Assembly (NCBI GenBank): GCA_947462925.1 | Contig: CANHQP010000002.1 | Location: 1-64,000 of the forward strand | Direction: 5' to 3' | Source of the DNA: Flavobacteriia bacterium | Lineage (GTDB): Bacteria; Bacteroidota; Bacteroidia; Flavobacteriales_D; Crocinitomicaceae | DNA length: 64,000 nt | Part shown: positions 17,822 through 26,450 of the stretch, piece after piece | How positions within the stretch are numbered: position 1 is the first letter of the stretch | Layout of the letters: every line of letters starts with the position of its first letter | Program-made: the position numbers and the translations under genes | Notes under the pieces: generated by a model | Told to the model about the DNA's origin: nothing | Database searches by the model: none | What the model saw: only the letters and a program-made list of their open reading frames with translations

Positions 17822-18133
17822 AGGATTGGAATTTCTGGTTTTAAAATCCAATACAAAGTTAAACAATGAAAATTAAGAAAGACTGATAATTATCACAATA
17901 AATTATGAAATCATTAAATTCTGAGTTCGACAAATACTCAATTTTAAGCAATATTCCTTTAAAATATGACAAAAATAAGCACTTGACTGGTTTCTAAATT
18001 AATGTTAAAAAGGCATAAAATGTGAACATGAAAAAGGACAGATAGTTGATAGCTACTCAAAATGTTTAAATTTGGAATAATCAATGCTGCTGCTAAAGTT
18101 TATTATAGCTGGGATTAACAAGAAGTTTGAAGT
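17822..18133. other. Intergenic region with divergent promoters
   Basis: About 310 AT-rich bases between the divergent universal stress gene and the GH3 gene. It contains the stress gene's -7 box (17854-17861, minus) and a perfect 12-base palindrome TGATAATTATCA at 17884-17895. I see no gene or repeat family member. Confidence 0.4.
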
Positions 18134-19660
18134 ATGCAAATTGTAGGAAGAATCATTAAAACATCGACAAAAATTGGTCAAAAGAGAAGTCTAAAAAAAG
18201 GAATTTCTCATGAAAGTCAATTGAAATCGTTTAACAAATTACTTTTCAAGGCGCGAAAGACGAATTTTGGATCAAGTCATGATTTTGAGGGAATTTTGGA
18301 TGATGAAAATCCAATTAACGCCTTTCAAAACAGTGTTCCAATGATGGATTATGATCAATTTTTCAACACATGGTTGCACCGCACGATTGATGGAGCTTAC
18401 GACAATACTTGGCCTGGAAAAACTACCTATTTTGCTTTATCATCAGGCACAACAGGTTCACCCAGTAAAAGAATTCCCGTTACGCAGCAAATGATTCGGT
18501 CTTTTCAAAAAACAAGTTTGAAGCAAATGACCACCTTGGCAGACTTGAATTTGCCACCTAAATTTTACCAAAAATCAATTTTAATTGTCGGAGGTTCAAC
18601 TGAATTAGTAACGGTAGGAAATCACATTGAAGGCGATTTGAGTGGTATTTTGAAAAAGCATACTTCTTGGGTTGCGTCGCCATTCACAAAGCCAGGGAGT
18701 AAAACTACAAGTATCAAAGATTGGAATAAAAAATTGGACATCATGGTGGAGGCTGCACCAAAATGGGACATTGGAATCATGGCAGGAATACCGAGCTGGT
18801 GTATTATGCTGATTGAAAGAATTATCGCTCGTTACGAATTGAATTCAATCCACGATATTTGGCCGAATTTTAAAGTGTATGTTCACGGAGGCGTTTTTAT
18901 TGATCCTTATGTCAAAAAATTAGAACGACTATTAGGGCAAGAAGTATATCTTTTAGATACTTACCTCGCTAGTGAAGGTTATTTTGCCTACCAAAAAAAC
19001 CCTTTGCAAAAAGGCATGCAATTGTTGTTAAATTCTGGCATTTTTTATGAATTTGTGCCTTTTAATGCCGACTATTTTAAAGAAGATGGAACGATAATAA
19101 ACAAGCACAAAGCTTTGACTTTGGAAAACGTACAACCAAATGTTGATTATGCATTGATTATTTCGACAAATGCTGGATTGTGGCGCTACATCATCGGAGA
19201 TTTGGTTCAATTCACGAATGTAGAGCAATGTGAGATCAAAATCACAGGACGCATCAAACAATATTTGAGTTTAGTTGGCGAGCACTTGTCTTTAGATAAT
19301 ATCCAAGAAGCGATCATTTCTGTGGGCAAAACCTTGGATGTAGAGTTTGAGGAGTATTGTGTTTTTCCAGATTCTGAAAAGCAAAATCACCATTGGACTT
19401 TGGGAGTCAATCAACAGCTTGACTGTGAAAAGTTAAATGAAATGTTAGACAAAGAATTGGCAAAACGAAACGACGATTATGCATCTGCGAGAAAATACAG
19501 TTTGGGGAAACCTATGATGTATTGTGTGCCAACTGTTTATTTCTACGAATTTATGGAAAAACTAGGCAAACTGGGTTCACAGAATAAGTTTCCAAGGGTA
19601 ATGAGCAAGCATCAAGCGCTTCAATGGCAACAATTTTTGAAGACCAAAGAGCTAAAATAG
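18134..19660 (+). CDS. GH3 auxin-responsive-promoter-family protein (acyl-adenylate-forming)
   Basis: A 508-residue protein of the GH3 branch of the ANL adenylating superfamily. The ATP-binding loop is clear (SSGTTGSPSKRIP, near residue 95). Family blocks GIMAGIPSWC, YLASEGYFAYQ, LWRYIIGDLVQF and GRIKQYLSLVGEHLS follow in order. Plant members conjugate amino acids to acyl acids. Bacterial members are common in Bacteroidota and their substrates are not established. It precedes the FkbM and flippase genes on the same strand but with a 174-base gap, so shared function is only a possibility. Confidence 0.85.
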   Translation: MQIVGRIIKTSTKIGQKRSLKKGISHESQLKSFNKLLFKARKTNFGSSHDFEGILDDENPINAFQNSVPMMDYDQFFNTWLHRTIDGAYDNTWPGKTTYFALSSGTTGSPSKRIPVTQQMIRSFQKTSLKQMTTLADLNLPPKFYQKSILIVGGSTELVTVGNHIEGDLSGILKKHTSWVASPFTKPGSKTTSIKDWNKKLDIMVEAAPKWDIGIMAGIPSWCIMLIERIIARYELNSIHDIWPNFKVYVHGGVFIDPYVKKLERLLGQEVYLLDTYLASEGYFAYQKNPLQKGMQLLLNSGIFYEFVPFNADYFKEDGTIINKHKALTLENVQPNVDYALIISTNAGLWRYIIGDLVQFTNVEQCEIKITGRIKQYLSLVGEHLSLDNIQEAIISVGKTLDVEFEEYCVFPDSEKQNHHWTLGVNQQLDCEKLNEMLDKELAKRNDDYASARKYSLGKPMMYCVPTVYFYEFMEKLGKLGSQNKFPRVMSKHQALQWQQFLKTKELK

Positions 19661-19809
19661 AAATGATAAACAAATCATTTTGCTGCAACACTGTCTGCAT
19701 TTCAATCTTTCTTAGCAACAAAAAAAGCCATTAGTTAGAAAGAAAGTGGCATAAAAAAAATTAGATTGAATTTATCCGTCATTTTACCCCTAACTCTGCT
19801 AACTTTTTC

Positions 19810-19817
19810 TAATTTTG
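19810..19817 (+). promoter_or_regulatory. -7 promoter box of the FkbM-flippase unit
   Basis: TAATTTTG is a perfect -7 match 17 bases before the GTG start at 19835. No clear -33 element is visible. Confidence 0.35.
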
Positions 19818-19834
19818 ATGAGTTTTAGAGGAAG

Positions 19835-20563
19835 GTGAAAAATTCAGTCAAATACATATTGCAAAGTTTACTCGGTTTTCAGAGGTATCTTTTTGTGTTT
19901 TCACTTTTCAAAATCAGGACTTTAAAGACAGATTCTAACGAAAAAGATTTTTTCCATTTTTTGAATTTATTGAAAGATGGCAAAGGTGATGTGTTAGACA
20001 TTGGCGCCAATATTGGAATCATGACAGTTCATTTAGCGCAAAAATTGCCGAATTCAACCATTCATGCCTTTGAGCCAATTCCAGATAACATTTCGGTTTT
20101 GAAAAAAGTGATTGAAAAATTCCACTTGAAAAAAATCAAATTGCACACCTTGGCAGTAGGTGACTCTGAGGGCATTGTAAAAATGATTTTGCCAAATCAA
20201 GGTAAAACCAAAATGCAAGGTTTAAGCCACGTGAAGCACGAAAGTATCCAAGAATGGAACGAAGGCGAAGAATTTGAGGTGGAAATCAATAAATTGGATA
20301 ATTTGTTGAACGGACAACCGATTCAAGCAATTAAAATAGATATTGAAAATTTTGAATATTACGCACTGAAAGGCGGAACAAGAATTTTAACTGATAATAA
20401 ACCAATCATTTACGCCGAACTTTGGGACAATGAAAACAGGACCAAATGTTTTGAGTTGTTGACTGATTTGGGCTACACTACACACGTCGTTGAAAACGAG
20501 GAATTGGTTCATTTTGAATCAGATAAACACATCAAACAGAATTTCATTTTTATAGCCAGATAG
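19835..20563 (+). CDS. FkbM-family SAM-dependent methyltransferase
   Basis: A 242-residue protein. The SAM-binding glycine motif is VLDIGANIGIMTVHLA at about residues 50-65, followed by the acidic HAFEPIPDN and the FkbM-typical IKIDIENFEYYALKGG. FkbM enzymes O-methylate sugars or polyketides; next to a flippase, a surface polysaccharide or lipid-linked sugar is a reasonable substrate. Translation begins at GTG. The flippase gene starts 33 bases after this stop codon and is probably co-transcribed. Confidence 0.85.
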   Translation: MKNSVKYILQSLLGFQRYLFVFSLFKIRTLKTDSNEKDFFHFLNLLKDGKGDVLDIGANIGIMTVHLAQKLPNSTIHAFEPIPDNISVLKKVIEKFHLKKIKLHTLAVGDSEGIVKMILPNQGKTKMQGLSHVKHESIQEWNEGEEFEVEINKLDNLLNGQPIQAIKIDIENFEYYALKGGTRILTDNKPIIYAELWDNENRTKCFELLTDLGYTTHVVENEELVHFESDKHIKQNFIFIAR

Positions 20564-20596
20564 TCTGGTTTGAAATCGTATTTTTGAACTGAGAAC

Positions 20597-22030
20597 ATGC
20601 AGCGTAAATTTTTGAATAACTTAATGCTGATGGTTTTGCTCAATTTATTGGTGAAGCCACTTGCCATTTTTGGCATTGATGCAACAGTTCAAAATCGCAT
20701 TGGCGCTGAGGAATATGGTTTGTATTTTTCCTTGCTCAATTTCACGTATTTTTTCAATATCATTCTCGACTTAGGAATCACCAATTACAACACCAAATAT
20801 GTAGCGCAACATCCGCATTTGGTGAAACGTTACATGGGAAAAATCTTGCCACTTCGCGTATTGCTTTTCTTCGTTTACATCTTTCTTTCCTTGGTTTTAG
20901 CTTACTTTTTGAACTACGAAGGAAGGCAATTTATTTTCCTTGGAATTTTGATTTTCAATCAATTTTTGATCAGCGTTGTGCAATATTTGCGGAGTTATTT
21001 CGCAGGTTTATTGCTCTTCAAAGTCGATACGCTGTTGTCGGTGTTGGACAAAGTTTTGCTGATTTTCATCGTCGGTTATTTGCTTTATAGTCCGACGTTT
21101 GAAGGAAAATTTAAATTGAGTTGGTTCATCGGTGCGCAAACAATCAGCTATTTTATCACTGTCTTATTGGCGGTGAGTTTGGTAGTTGTCAAAATCGGAA
21201 TTCCGACGATGAAATGGTCGCCCGCATTCAATAAAGTGATTCTAAAACACAGCTTTCCTTACGCGATTTTGATTTTGTTGATGATGTTGTACAATCGCGT
21301 TGATGCAGTGATGATTGAGCGTCTGCATCCTTCAGGTGCGAAAGAAGCGGGAATTTACGCCCAAGCTTTTCGAATTTTGGATGCTTTTGTGATGTTTGGC
21401 ATGTTGTTTACCAACATTTTATATCCGATTTTTTCGAGGCTAATCAAAGAAAAAACGAGTGTAAAACCCTTGCTTGATTCGGCTTCGAGGTTGTTATTTG
21501 CTTTCGCTTTTGTAGGAATCATTTTGTGTTTTTGCTTTCCAGCGATGATACTTAATTTGATTTACACCCAAAACATCGAAGAAGCCGTGCCCACTTTTCA
21601 GTGGATCATGTTGAGCTTTTTACCGATATGTGTCATCATGATATTCGGAACATTGTTGACAGCCAATGGAAGTTTAAAAACTTTGAATTACCTGTCGCTT
21701 TTTGGATTAATTTTAAACATTGGATTGAATGTGTTTTTCATTCAGATTTGGGGAGCTTGGGGCGCAGCATTAGCAACCTTGATCACCCAATCAGGATTGG
21801 CTATTTTGCAATTGTTTTTTGTTTGGAAATACTTTCAACTGAAATTCAATTGGCCTCAATTTGGAAGATATGCGGGATTTTTAGCCTGGCTGACAGGAAC
21901 TATTTTCGTCCTTCAACAAATTACTATTTCCAATTGGAGTTTGCTTTATTTCATTATTTCAGCGGTCGTTGCAACTTTCGTTTTCCAAATGTTTCAATGG
22001 AGAATGCTGCTTCAAACGATGAAAAAATAA
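20597..22030 (+). CDS. Polysaccharide flippase (MOP superfamily, Wzx-like)
   Basis: A 477-residue integral membrane protein with about 12-14 predicted helices and the MOP-type N-terminal segment (LLNLLVKPLAIFGIDATVQNR). It probably flips lipid-linked oligosaccharides across the inner membrane. Segments such as MLYNRVDAVMIERL fit known flippases. An O-antigen ligase and chain-length regulator at 39-42 kb could act in the same export pathway. The stop codon at 22028-22030 directly abuts the stop codon of the convergent gene at 22031, with no room for a terminator between them. Confidence 0.88.
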   Translation: MQRKFLNNLMLMVLLNLLVKPLAIFGIDATVQNRIGAEEYGLYFSLLNFTYFFNIILDLGITNYNTKYVAQHPHLVKRYMGKILPLRVLLFFVYIFLSLVLAYFLNYEGRQFIFLGILIFNQFLISVVQYLRSYFAGLLLFKVDTLLSVLDKVLLIFIVGYLLYSPTFEGKFKLSWFIGAQTISYFITVLLAVSLVVVKIGIPTMKWSPAFNKVILKHSFPYAILILLMMLYNRVDAVMIERLHPSGAKEAGIYAQAFRILDAFVMFGMLFTNILYPIFSRLIKEKTSVKPLLDSASRLLFAFAFVGIILCFCFPAMILNLIYTQNIEEAVPTFQWIMLSFLPICVIMIFGTLLTANGSLKTLNYLSLFGLILNIGLNVFFIQIWGAWGAALATLITQSGLAILQLFFVWKYFQLKFNWPQFGRYAGFLAWLTGTIFVLQQITISNWSLLYFIISAVVATFVFQMFQWRMLLQTMKK

Positions 22031-22912
22031 TTATTCATAAGCAACACCACTCGATTTCAAAATCATGTAAAAACCTTCCTCGCCTGTTGGTTGCATGTCT
22101 TCTGGCATGTGTTCATTTCCGTAAAGTGGCACCCAAACCATCACGTAATCATCGCCTTCAGGACCGAAATTTGTGACGTAGTAAGTCACATATAATTTGA
22201 TTTCGTCAGCAGCGGCCAATCTTTTATCTAAAGTTGACATTCCGCTTGGCCAGCTATTTTCAGTACAAAGTGCAGCCAAATACGAAAATTCTTCTTCAGT
22301 TAAAATTCCCGATTCAACCATTGCAGCTCGTGCATCTTCATTTTCTTGCAAATTGAAAGTTGAATACAAATCTCCTGGCTCAGTGATGAACACTTGCGCT
22401 TCTACATCTTCACCCTCTTCTTCAACGCCATAATCGCCTTCAACGTATGCGTCTTCCTCATAAACTTGTTCGATTTCAATTGGTCTTTCAGCGGTATTTC
22501 CTTCAAAATCAACGCCTATTGTTTCCATGATGAAGTAAATGTCTCTCGTAGGTTTGAATTTTGCATCCAAGTTTTTGTTTTCTGCAGCAGGAACCACTAA
22601 AACACAATAATCAGCGGTTGAAACGATTTTGTACACCGTGTATTTAAAAAATTCCTCTCTGTTTTCTAGTCTTGAATCTAAGTTATTCAATCCTTCAGGC
22701 CATTTGTCTTCTTGTGAATACGTGGTAATATCTGTCAAAATCTTTCCAGCTCCTTGCAATTTCGCAGCAGGTTTAAGCATTCCAATGTCTTCCGTGAAAT
22801 CATAGGTACTAAACAAAGATCCTGGATCCACAATAGTTGCGTTCACTTTCACAACTTGTGCTGAAAGCGTAATTGGCAAAAGAAAAAGGAGCATCAAAAG
22901 TTTGAATTTCAT
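22031..22912 (-). CDS. Exported protein with two copies of one unknown domain
   Basis: A 293-residue protein with a signal peptide (MKFKLLMLLFLLPITLSAQ). The mature part is an internal duplication. Copy one starts DPGSLFSTYDF near residue 32, and copy two starts EPGDLYSTFNL near residue 188. Both share WP.G...LD.RL, a YTVYK/YVTYY strand, a hydrophobic V.VP strand, MQPT/FKPT and a final YFIMETIGV/FYMILKSSGV. An acidic linker of about 25 residues joins them. I do not recognise the domain. Probably periplasmic. Confidence 0.7.
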   Translation of the reverse strand: MKFKLLMLLFLLPITLSAQVVKVNATIVDPGSLFSTYDFTEDIGMLKPAAKLQGAGKILTDITTYSQEDKWPEGLNNLDSRLENREEFFKYTVYKIVSTADYCVLVVPAAENKNLDAKFKPTRDIYFIMETIGVDFEGNTAERPIEIEQVYEEDAYVEGDYGVEEEGEDVEAQVFITEPGDLYSTFNLQENEDARAAMVESGILTEEEFSYLAALCTENSWPSGMSTLDKRLAAADEIKLYVTYYVTNFGPEGDDYVMVWVPLYGNEHMPEDMQPTGEEGFYMILKSSGVAYE

Positions 22913-23024
22913 GGCGAAAGAATTTATAAATAATTTTTAAAGGTAGAATAATTTCGGAAAATAATTGGAATGTCAGTCAATTTTTCAAAATTATAATTTC
23001 ACCACCTAAGTTCCCCGCCCGAAA

Positions 23025-23056
23025 TTGATTTTGCGCACGAACTTTTGTTATTTTTG
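23025..23056 (+). promoter_or_regulatory. Promoter of dxr, leaderless arrangement
   Basis: TTG (23025-23027), a 21-base spacer and a perfect -7 box TATTTTTG (23049-23056). The box ends four bases before the ATG at 23061, so the transcript is predicted to start at the initiation codon. Confidence 0.55.
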
Positions 23057-23060
23057 TGGT

Positions 23061-24218
23061 ATGACAACAAAAAAGGGAATCGCCATTCTTGGTTCAACTG
23101 GTTCGATCGGAACGCAAGCATTAGAGGTAATTGAAGCTTATCCAGATTATTTTGATTTGCAGGTTTTAACCGCCAATAACAATGCGGAATTGTTGATTGA
23201 ACAAGCCAAAAAATACAAACCGAATAGCGTTGTCATCGTGAAAGAATCTTTGTATGAAGAAGTGAAAGCGGCTTTGATTGAGGAAGACATTCACGTTTAT
23301 ACAGGCGCTGAAGCGATGTCGCAAGTAGTGACTCACACTGATGTTCATGTGGTTTTGACTGCGTTGGTCGGTTATGCTGGTTTGAAACCAACATTGGCAG
23401 CAATTGAAGCCAAAAAAGACATTGCGCTTGCCAACAAAGAAACACTCGTTGTTGCAGGTGAATTGGTGACAAAAATGGCGAGAGAAAACGGTGTCAATAT
23501 TTATCCTGTTGATTCAGAGCATTCTGCAATTTTCCAATGTTTGGTGGGTGAATTTCACAATCCAATTGAAAAAATATATTTGACTGCTTCAGGCGGACCT
23601 TTCAGAGGTTGGGATTTGGAAGCGTTGAAAAATGTAACACCTCAGCAAGCGTTGAAACATCCAAATTGGACGATGGGCGCAAAAATCACCATTGATTCTG
23701 CCTCTTTGATGAACAAAGGACTGGAAGTGATCGAAGCGAAATGGTTGTTCAATTTAAAACCAGAACAAATTGATGTGATCGTGCATCCGCAATCGATTGT
23801 GCATTCTTTGGTGCAATTTGAAGATGGAAGCATGAAAGCCCAAATGGGTTTGCCTGACATGAAATTGCCGATTCAGTTTGCATTGACTTATCCAGATCGA
23901 TTTAAAACAGATTTTCCGCGTTTCAATTTCATGGATTATCCGCAATTGACGTTTGAAAAACCAGACCGAAAAACATTCAAGAATTTAGATTTGGCATTCG
24001 TCGCGATGGATTTGGGTGGAACCGCCGCTTGCGCATTGAATGCAGCCAATGAAATCACCGTTCAGGCGTTTTTAGAAACGAAAATTGGTTTTTTGCAAAT
24101 TGCCGAAATCAATGAAAAGGTTATGAAAACGTGTTTGTTTGTGCAGAATCCCGTTCATGAGGATTTTGTTGCAGTTGATGCGGAAGCGCGTGGATTGGCG
24201 TTGAAGATTATTGGTTAG
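23061..24218 (+). CDS. dxr: 1-deoxy-D-xylulose 5-phosphate reductoisomerase
   Basis: A 385-residue enzyme that makes MEP from DXP with NADPH, the committed step of the MEP pathway. Visible signatures are the NADPH loop ILGSTGSIGTQALEV, ANKETLVVAG, the metal-binding PVDSEHSAIFQ, LTASGGPFR, TIDSASLMNKGLEVIEA and VHPQSIVHS. Length is standard. The ATG at 23061 is chosen over one 12 codons upstream because the promoter occupies that segment. ispD (8 kb) and dxs (47 kb) are separate from it. Confidence 0.97.
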   Translation: MTTKKGIAILGSTGSIGTQALEVIEAYPDYFDLQVLTANNNAELLIEQAKKYKPNSVVIVKESLYEEVKAALIEEDIHVYTGAEAMSQVVTHTDVHVVLTALVGYAGLKPTLAAIEAKKDIALANKETLVVAGELVTKMARENGVNIYPVDSEHSAIFQCLVGEFHNPIEKIYLTASGGPFRGWDLEALKNVTPQQALKHPNWTMGAKITIDSASLMNKGLEVIEAKWLFNLKPEQIDVIVHPQSIVHSLVQFEDGSMKAQMGLPDMKLPIQFALTYPDRFKTDFPRFNFMDYPQLTFEKPDRKTFKNLDLAFVAMDLGGTAACALNAANEITVQAFLETKIGFLQIAEINEKVMKTCLFVQNPVHEDFVAVDAEARGLALKIIG

Positions 24219-24264
24219 AATCCGGTTGAGAAATAATTAATATTTCAAAAAAACAATGATTGTC

Positions 24265-24408
24265 GCGAGGGTTTTTGTCATGGTTTCACGTTGTGTCTGC
24301 TTCGCGGTTTAAACAAAAACGCATGTCAAAAACAATCAAATTTCTTCCCTTCGCCATAACGCAATTATCATTGCGCTATGGCTACGAATGTTAGGTGCCT
24401 CTGGCACC
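24265..24408. repeat. Two-hairpin REP-like element, copy A
   Basis: Between dxr and lepA. The first part resembles 48988-49050 (gggtttttgtcatggttt, then acaaaaacgcatgtcaaaaac). It is followed by two hairpins: 24353-24382, a 13-bp stem with one mismatch and loop tatc, and 24394-24408 (ggtgcc-tct-ggcacc). Copy B at 48988-49104 has the same order of parts with different hairpin sequences. No protein is encoded. Confidence 0.6.
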
Positions 24409-24439
24409 AGTTGAAATTTGTTGTTTGTATGAAAATTAA

Positions 24440-26236
24440 TTAATCGTTCAACTTCAAAACAGCCATGAATGCTTCTTGAGGTACTTCTACACGTCCGACT
24501 TGGCGCATGCGTTTTTTACCTTCTTTTTGTTTTTCTAGCAATTTACGTTTACGGGAAATATCTCCTCCGTAACATTTGGCTGTTACGTCTTTACGCAAAG
24601 CTTTGATGGTTTCACGGGCGATGATTTTTGCGCCGATCGCTGCTTGAATTGGAATTTCGAATTGTTGTCTTGGAATCAATTCTTTCAATTTGACACAAAT
24701 TTTCTTCCCAAGTTCAAAAGCGTTGCTTCTGTGAACCAAGGCTGAAAGTGCATCCAAAACTTCTCCATTCAACATCAAATCCATTTTCACCAAATCGGAA
24801 GTTTTGTAACCAATTGGATGGTAATCAAATGATGCGTAACCTCTTGAAACGGATTTCAAACGGTCGTAAAAGTCGAAAACGATTTCTGCCAATGGCATTT
24901 CAAATGTGATTTCAACGCGGTCTTGTGTCAAATAAACTTGGTTTTTCAATTCGCCACGTTTTTCGATACACAAACTCATCACTTGTCCAATGTATTCAGA
25001 TTTGGTGATGACTTGCGCTTTGATATATGGTTCTTCGATGCGCTCCATGGCTGATGGATCTGGCAATTCAGAAGGATTGTTTACGATGATCGCTTTCTCA
25101 GGGTCGCGGCGCATGTAGGTGAAATACGAAACGTTTGGAACAGTCGTAATTACCGTCATGTTGAACTCTCTTTCCAAGCGTTCTTGGATGATTTCCATGT
25201 GCAACATTCCCAAGAATCCACAACGGAATCCGAAACCAAGTGCAGCTGAAGATTCTGGTTCGAAAACCAAAGATGAATCGTTCAATTGCAGTTTTTCCAT
25301 CGAGTAACGCAATTCTTCGTAATCGTCTGTTTCTACAGGATAAATTCCAGCAAAAACCATTGGTTTTACGTCCTCAAAACCTTTGATTGGCGTATCACAA
25401 GGATTGGCAGCCAAGGTAATTGTGTCTCCCACTTTGACCTCGTTTGCTTGCTTGATTCCCGAAATAATGTAGCCAACATCTCCCGCACGAACTTCTGTTC
25501 TAGGACTTAAATCCATGCGCAAAATTCCGATTTCGTCTGCGTTGTATGTTTTTCCTGTATTGAAAAATTTCACTTTGTCTCCTTTGCGAATTACGCCGTC
25601 TTTTACGCGGTAATAAGCAATAATTCCACGGAAAGCATTGAAAACAGAATCAAAAATCATGGCTTGAAGTGGTGCGTTTTCGTCACCTGATGGTGGTTTG
25701 ATACGCTCAATTACAGCAGCTAAAATTTCATCAACCCCCAAACCAGTTTTTCCACTTGCTTGAATGACTTCTGAAGGATCACATCCTAGTAACTCCACAA
25801 TTTGGTCTGTCACTTCCTCTGGATTTGCACCTGGAAGATCCATTTTATTTAAAATTGGAATGATTTCCAAATCGTGCTCTAAAGCCAAGTATAAATTCGA
25901 AATGGTTTGTGCTTCAATTCCTTGAGATGCATCCACAATCAACAAAGCCCCTTCGCAAGCAGCAATTGAACGTGAAACTTCGTAAGAAAAATCGACGTGT
26001 CCAGGAGTGTCAATCAAATTCAAGACGTAATCTTGGCCTTTGTATTTGTAATCCATCTGAATCGCGTGACTTTTGATCGTAATTCCGCGTTCGCGCTCTA
26101 AATCCATGTTATCCAAAGCTTGATTTTGCATGTCTCGATCGGCAATTGTGCCTGTTGTTTGCAATAATCTATCCGCCAAAGTACTCTTACCATGGTCGAT
26201 GTGTGCGATAATACAGAAATTACGTATGTGCTTCAT
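24440..26236 (-). CDS. lepA: Elongation factor 4 (LepA) GTPase
   Basis: A 598-residue translational GTPase that acts on the ribosome. It shows G1 AHIDHGKST, switch [18 protein letters not shown], the EF-G-like domains, and the LepA-specific C-terminal region ending in [21 protein letters not shown]. Length is standard. The start MKHIRNF is chosen because the promoter at 26276-26306 covers an earlier in-frame ATG. Confidence 0.97.
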   Translation of the reverse strand: MKHIRNFCIIAHIDHGKSTLADRLLQTTGTIADRDMQNQALDNMDLERERGITIKSHAIQMDYKYKGQDYVLNLIDTPGHVDFSYEVSRSIAACEGALLIVDASQGIEAQTISNLYLALEHDLEIIPILNKMDLPGANPEEVTDQIVELLGCDPSEVIQASGKTGLGVDEILAAVIERIKPPSGDENAPLQAMIFDSVFNAFRGIIAYYRVKDGVIRKGDKVKFFNTGKTYNADEIGILRMDLSPRTEVRAGDVGYIISGIKQANEVKVGDTITLAANPCDTPIKGFEDVKPMVFAGIYPVETDDYEELRYSMEKLQLNDSSLVFEPESSAALGFGFRCGFLGMLHMEIIQERLEREFNMTVITTVPNVSYFTYMRRDPEKAIIVNNPSELPDPSAMERIEEPYIKAQVITKSEYIGQVMSLCIEKRGELKNQVYLTQDRVEITFEMPLAEIVFDFYDRLKSVSRGYASFDYHPIGYKTSDLVKMDLMLNGEVLDALSALVHRSNAFELGKKICVKLKELIPRQQFEIPIQAAIGAKIIARETIKALRKDVTAKCYGGDISRKRKLLEKQKEGKKRMRQVGRVEVPQEAFMAVLKLND

Positions 26237-26275
26237 GTGTGTTTTTAAAACTGTTGATTCCTTAAGAAAGGAATG

Positions 26276-26306
26276 CAAAATTAAGGTAAAAAGTTGGGAA
26301 ATCAAA
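26276..26306 (-). promoter_or_regulatory. Promoter of lepA
   Basis: On the minus strand TTTG (26306-26303), a 19-base spacer and TAATTTTG (26283-26276) match both promoter elements fully. The leader would be about 35 bases. Confidence 0.6.
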
Positions 26307-26450
26307 TGAAAACAACAGATTGAATTGTGTAAGCCCTTGAATTATTCTCAATCTTATCTAGAACCATTCTAAAATACCTTTTTTGTGGTATTGTCAAAAG
26401 GACTTTGAGTCTGTTACTTTGCAAAAAATATTTATTAAACTCATTATATC

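Noticed and set aside
17884-17895. TGATAATTATCA palindrome upstream of the universal stress gene as a Fur-type site
   Set aside because: It is only 12 bases, AT-rich palindromes are common in this sequence, and the flanking genes are not iron-related.
26330-26450. Fur or other operator upstream of the TonB receptor
   Set aside because: Only weak, broken dyads are visible; nothing matches an iron box well enough to report.
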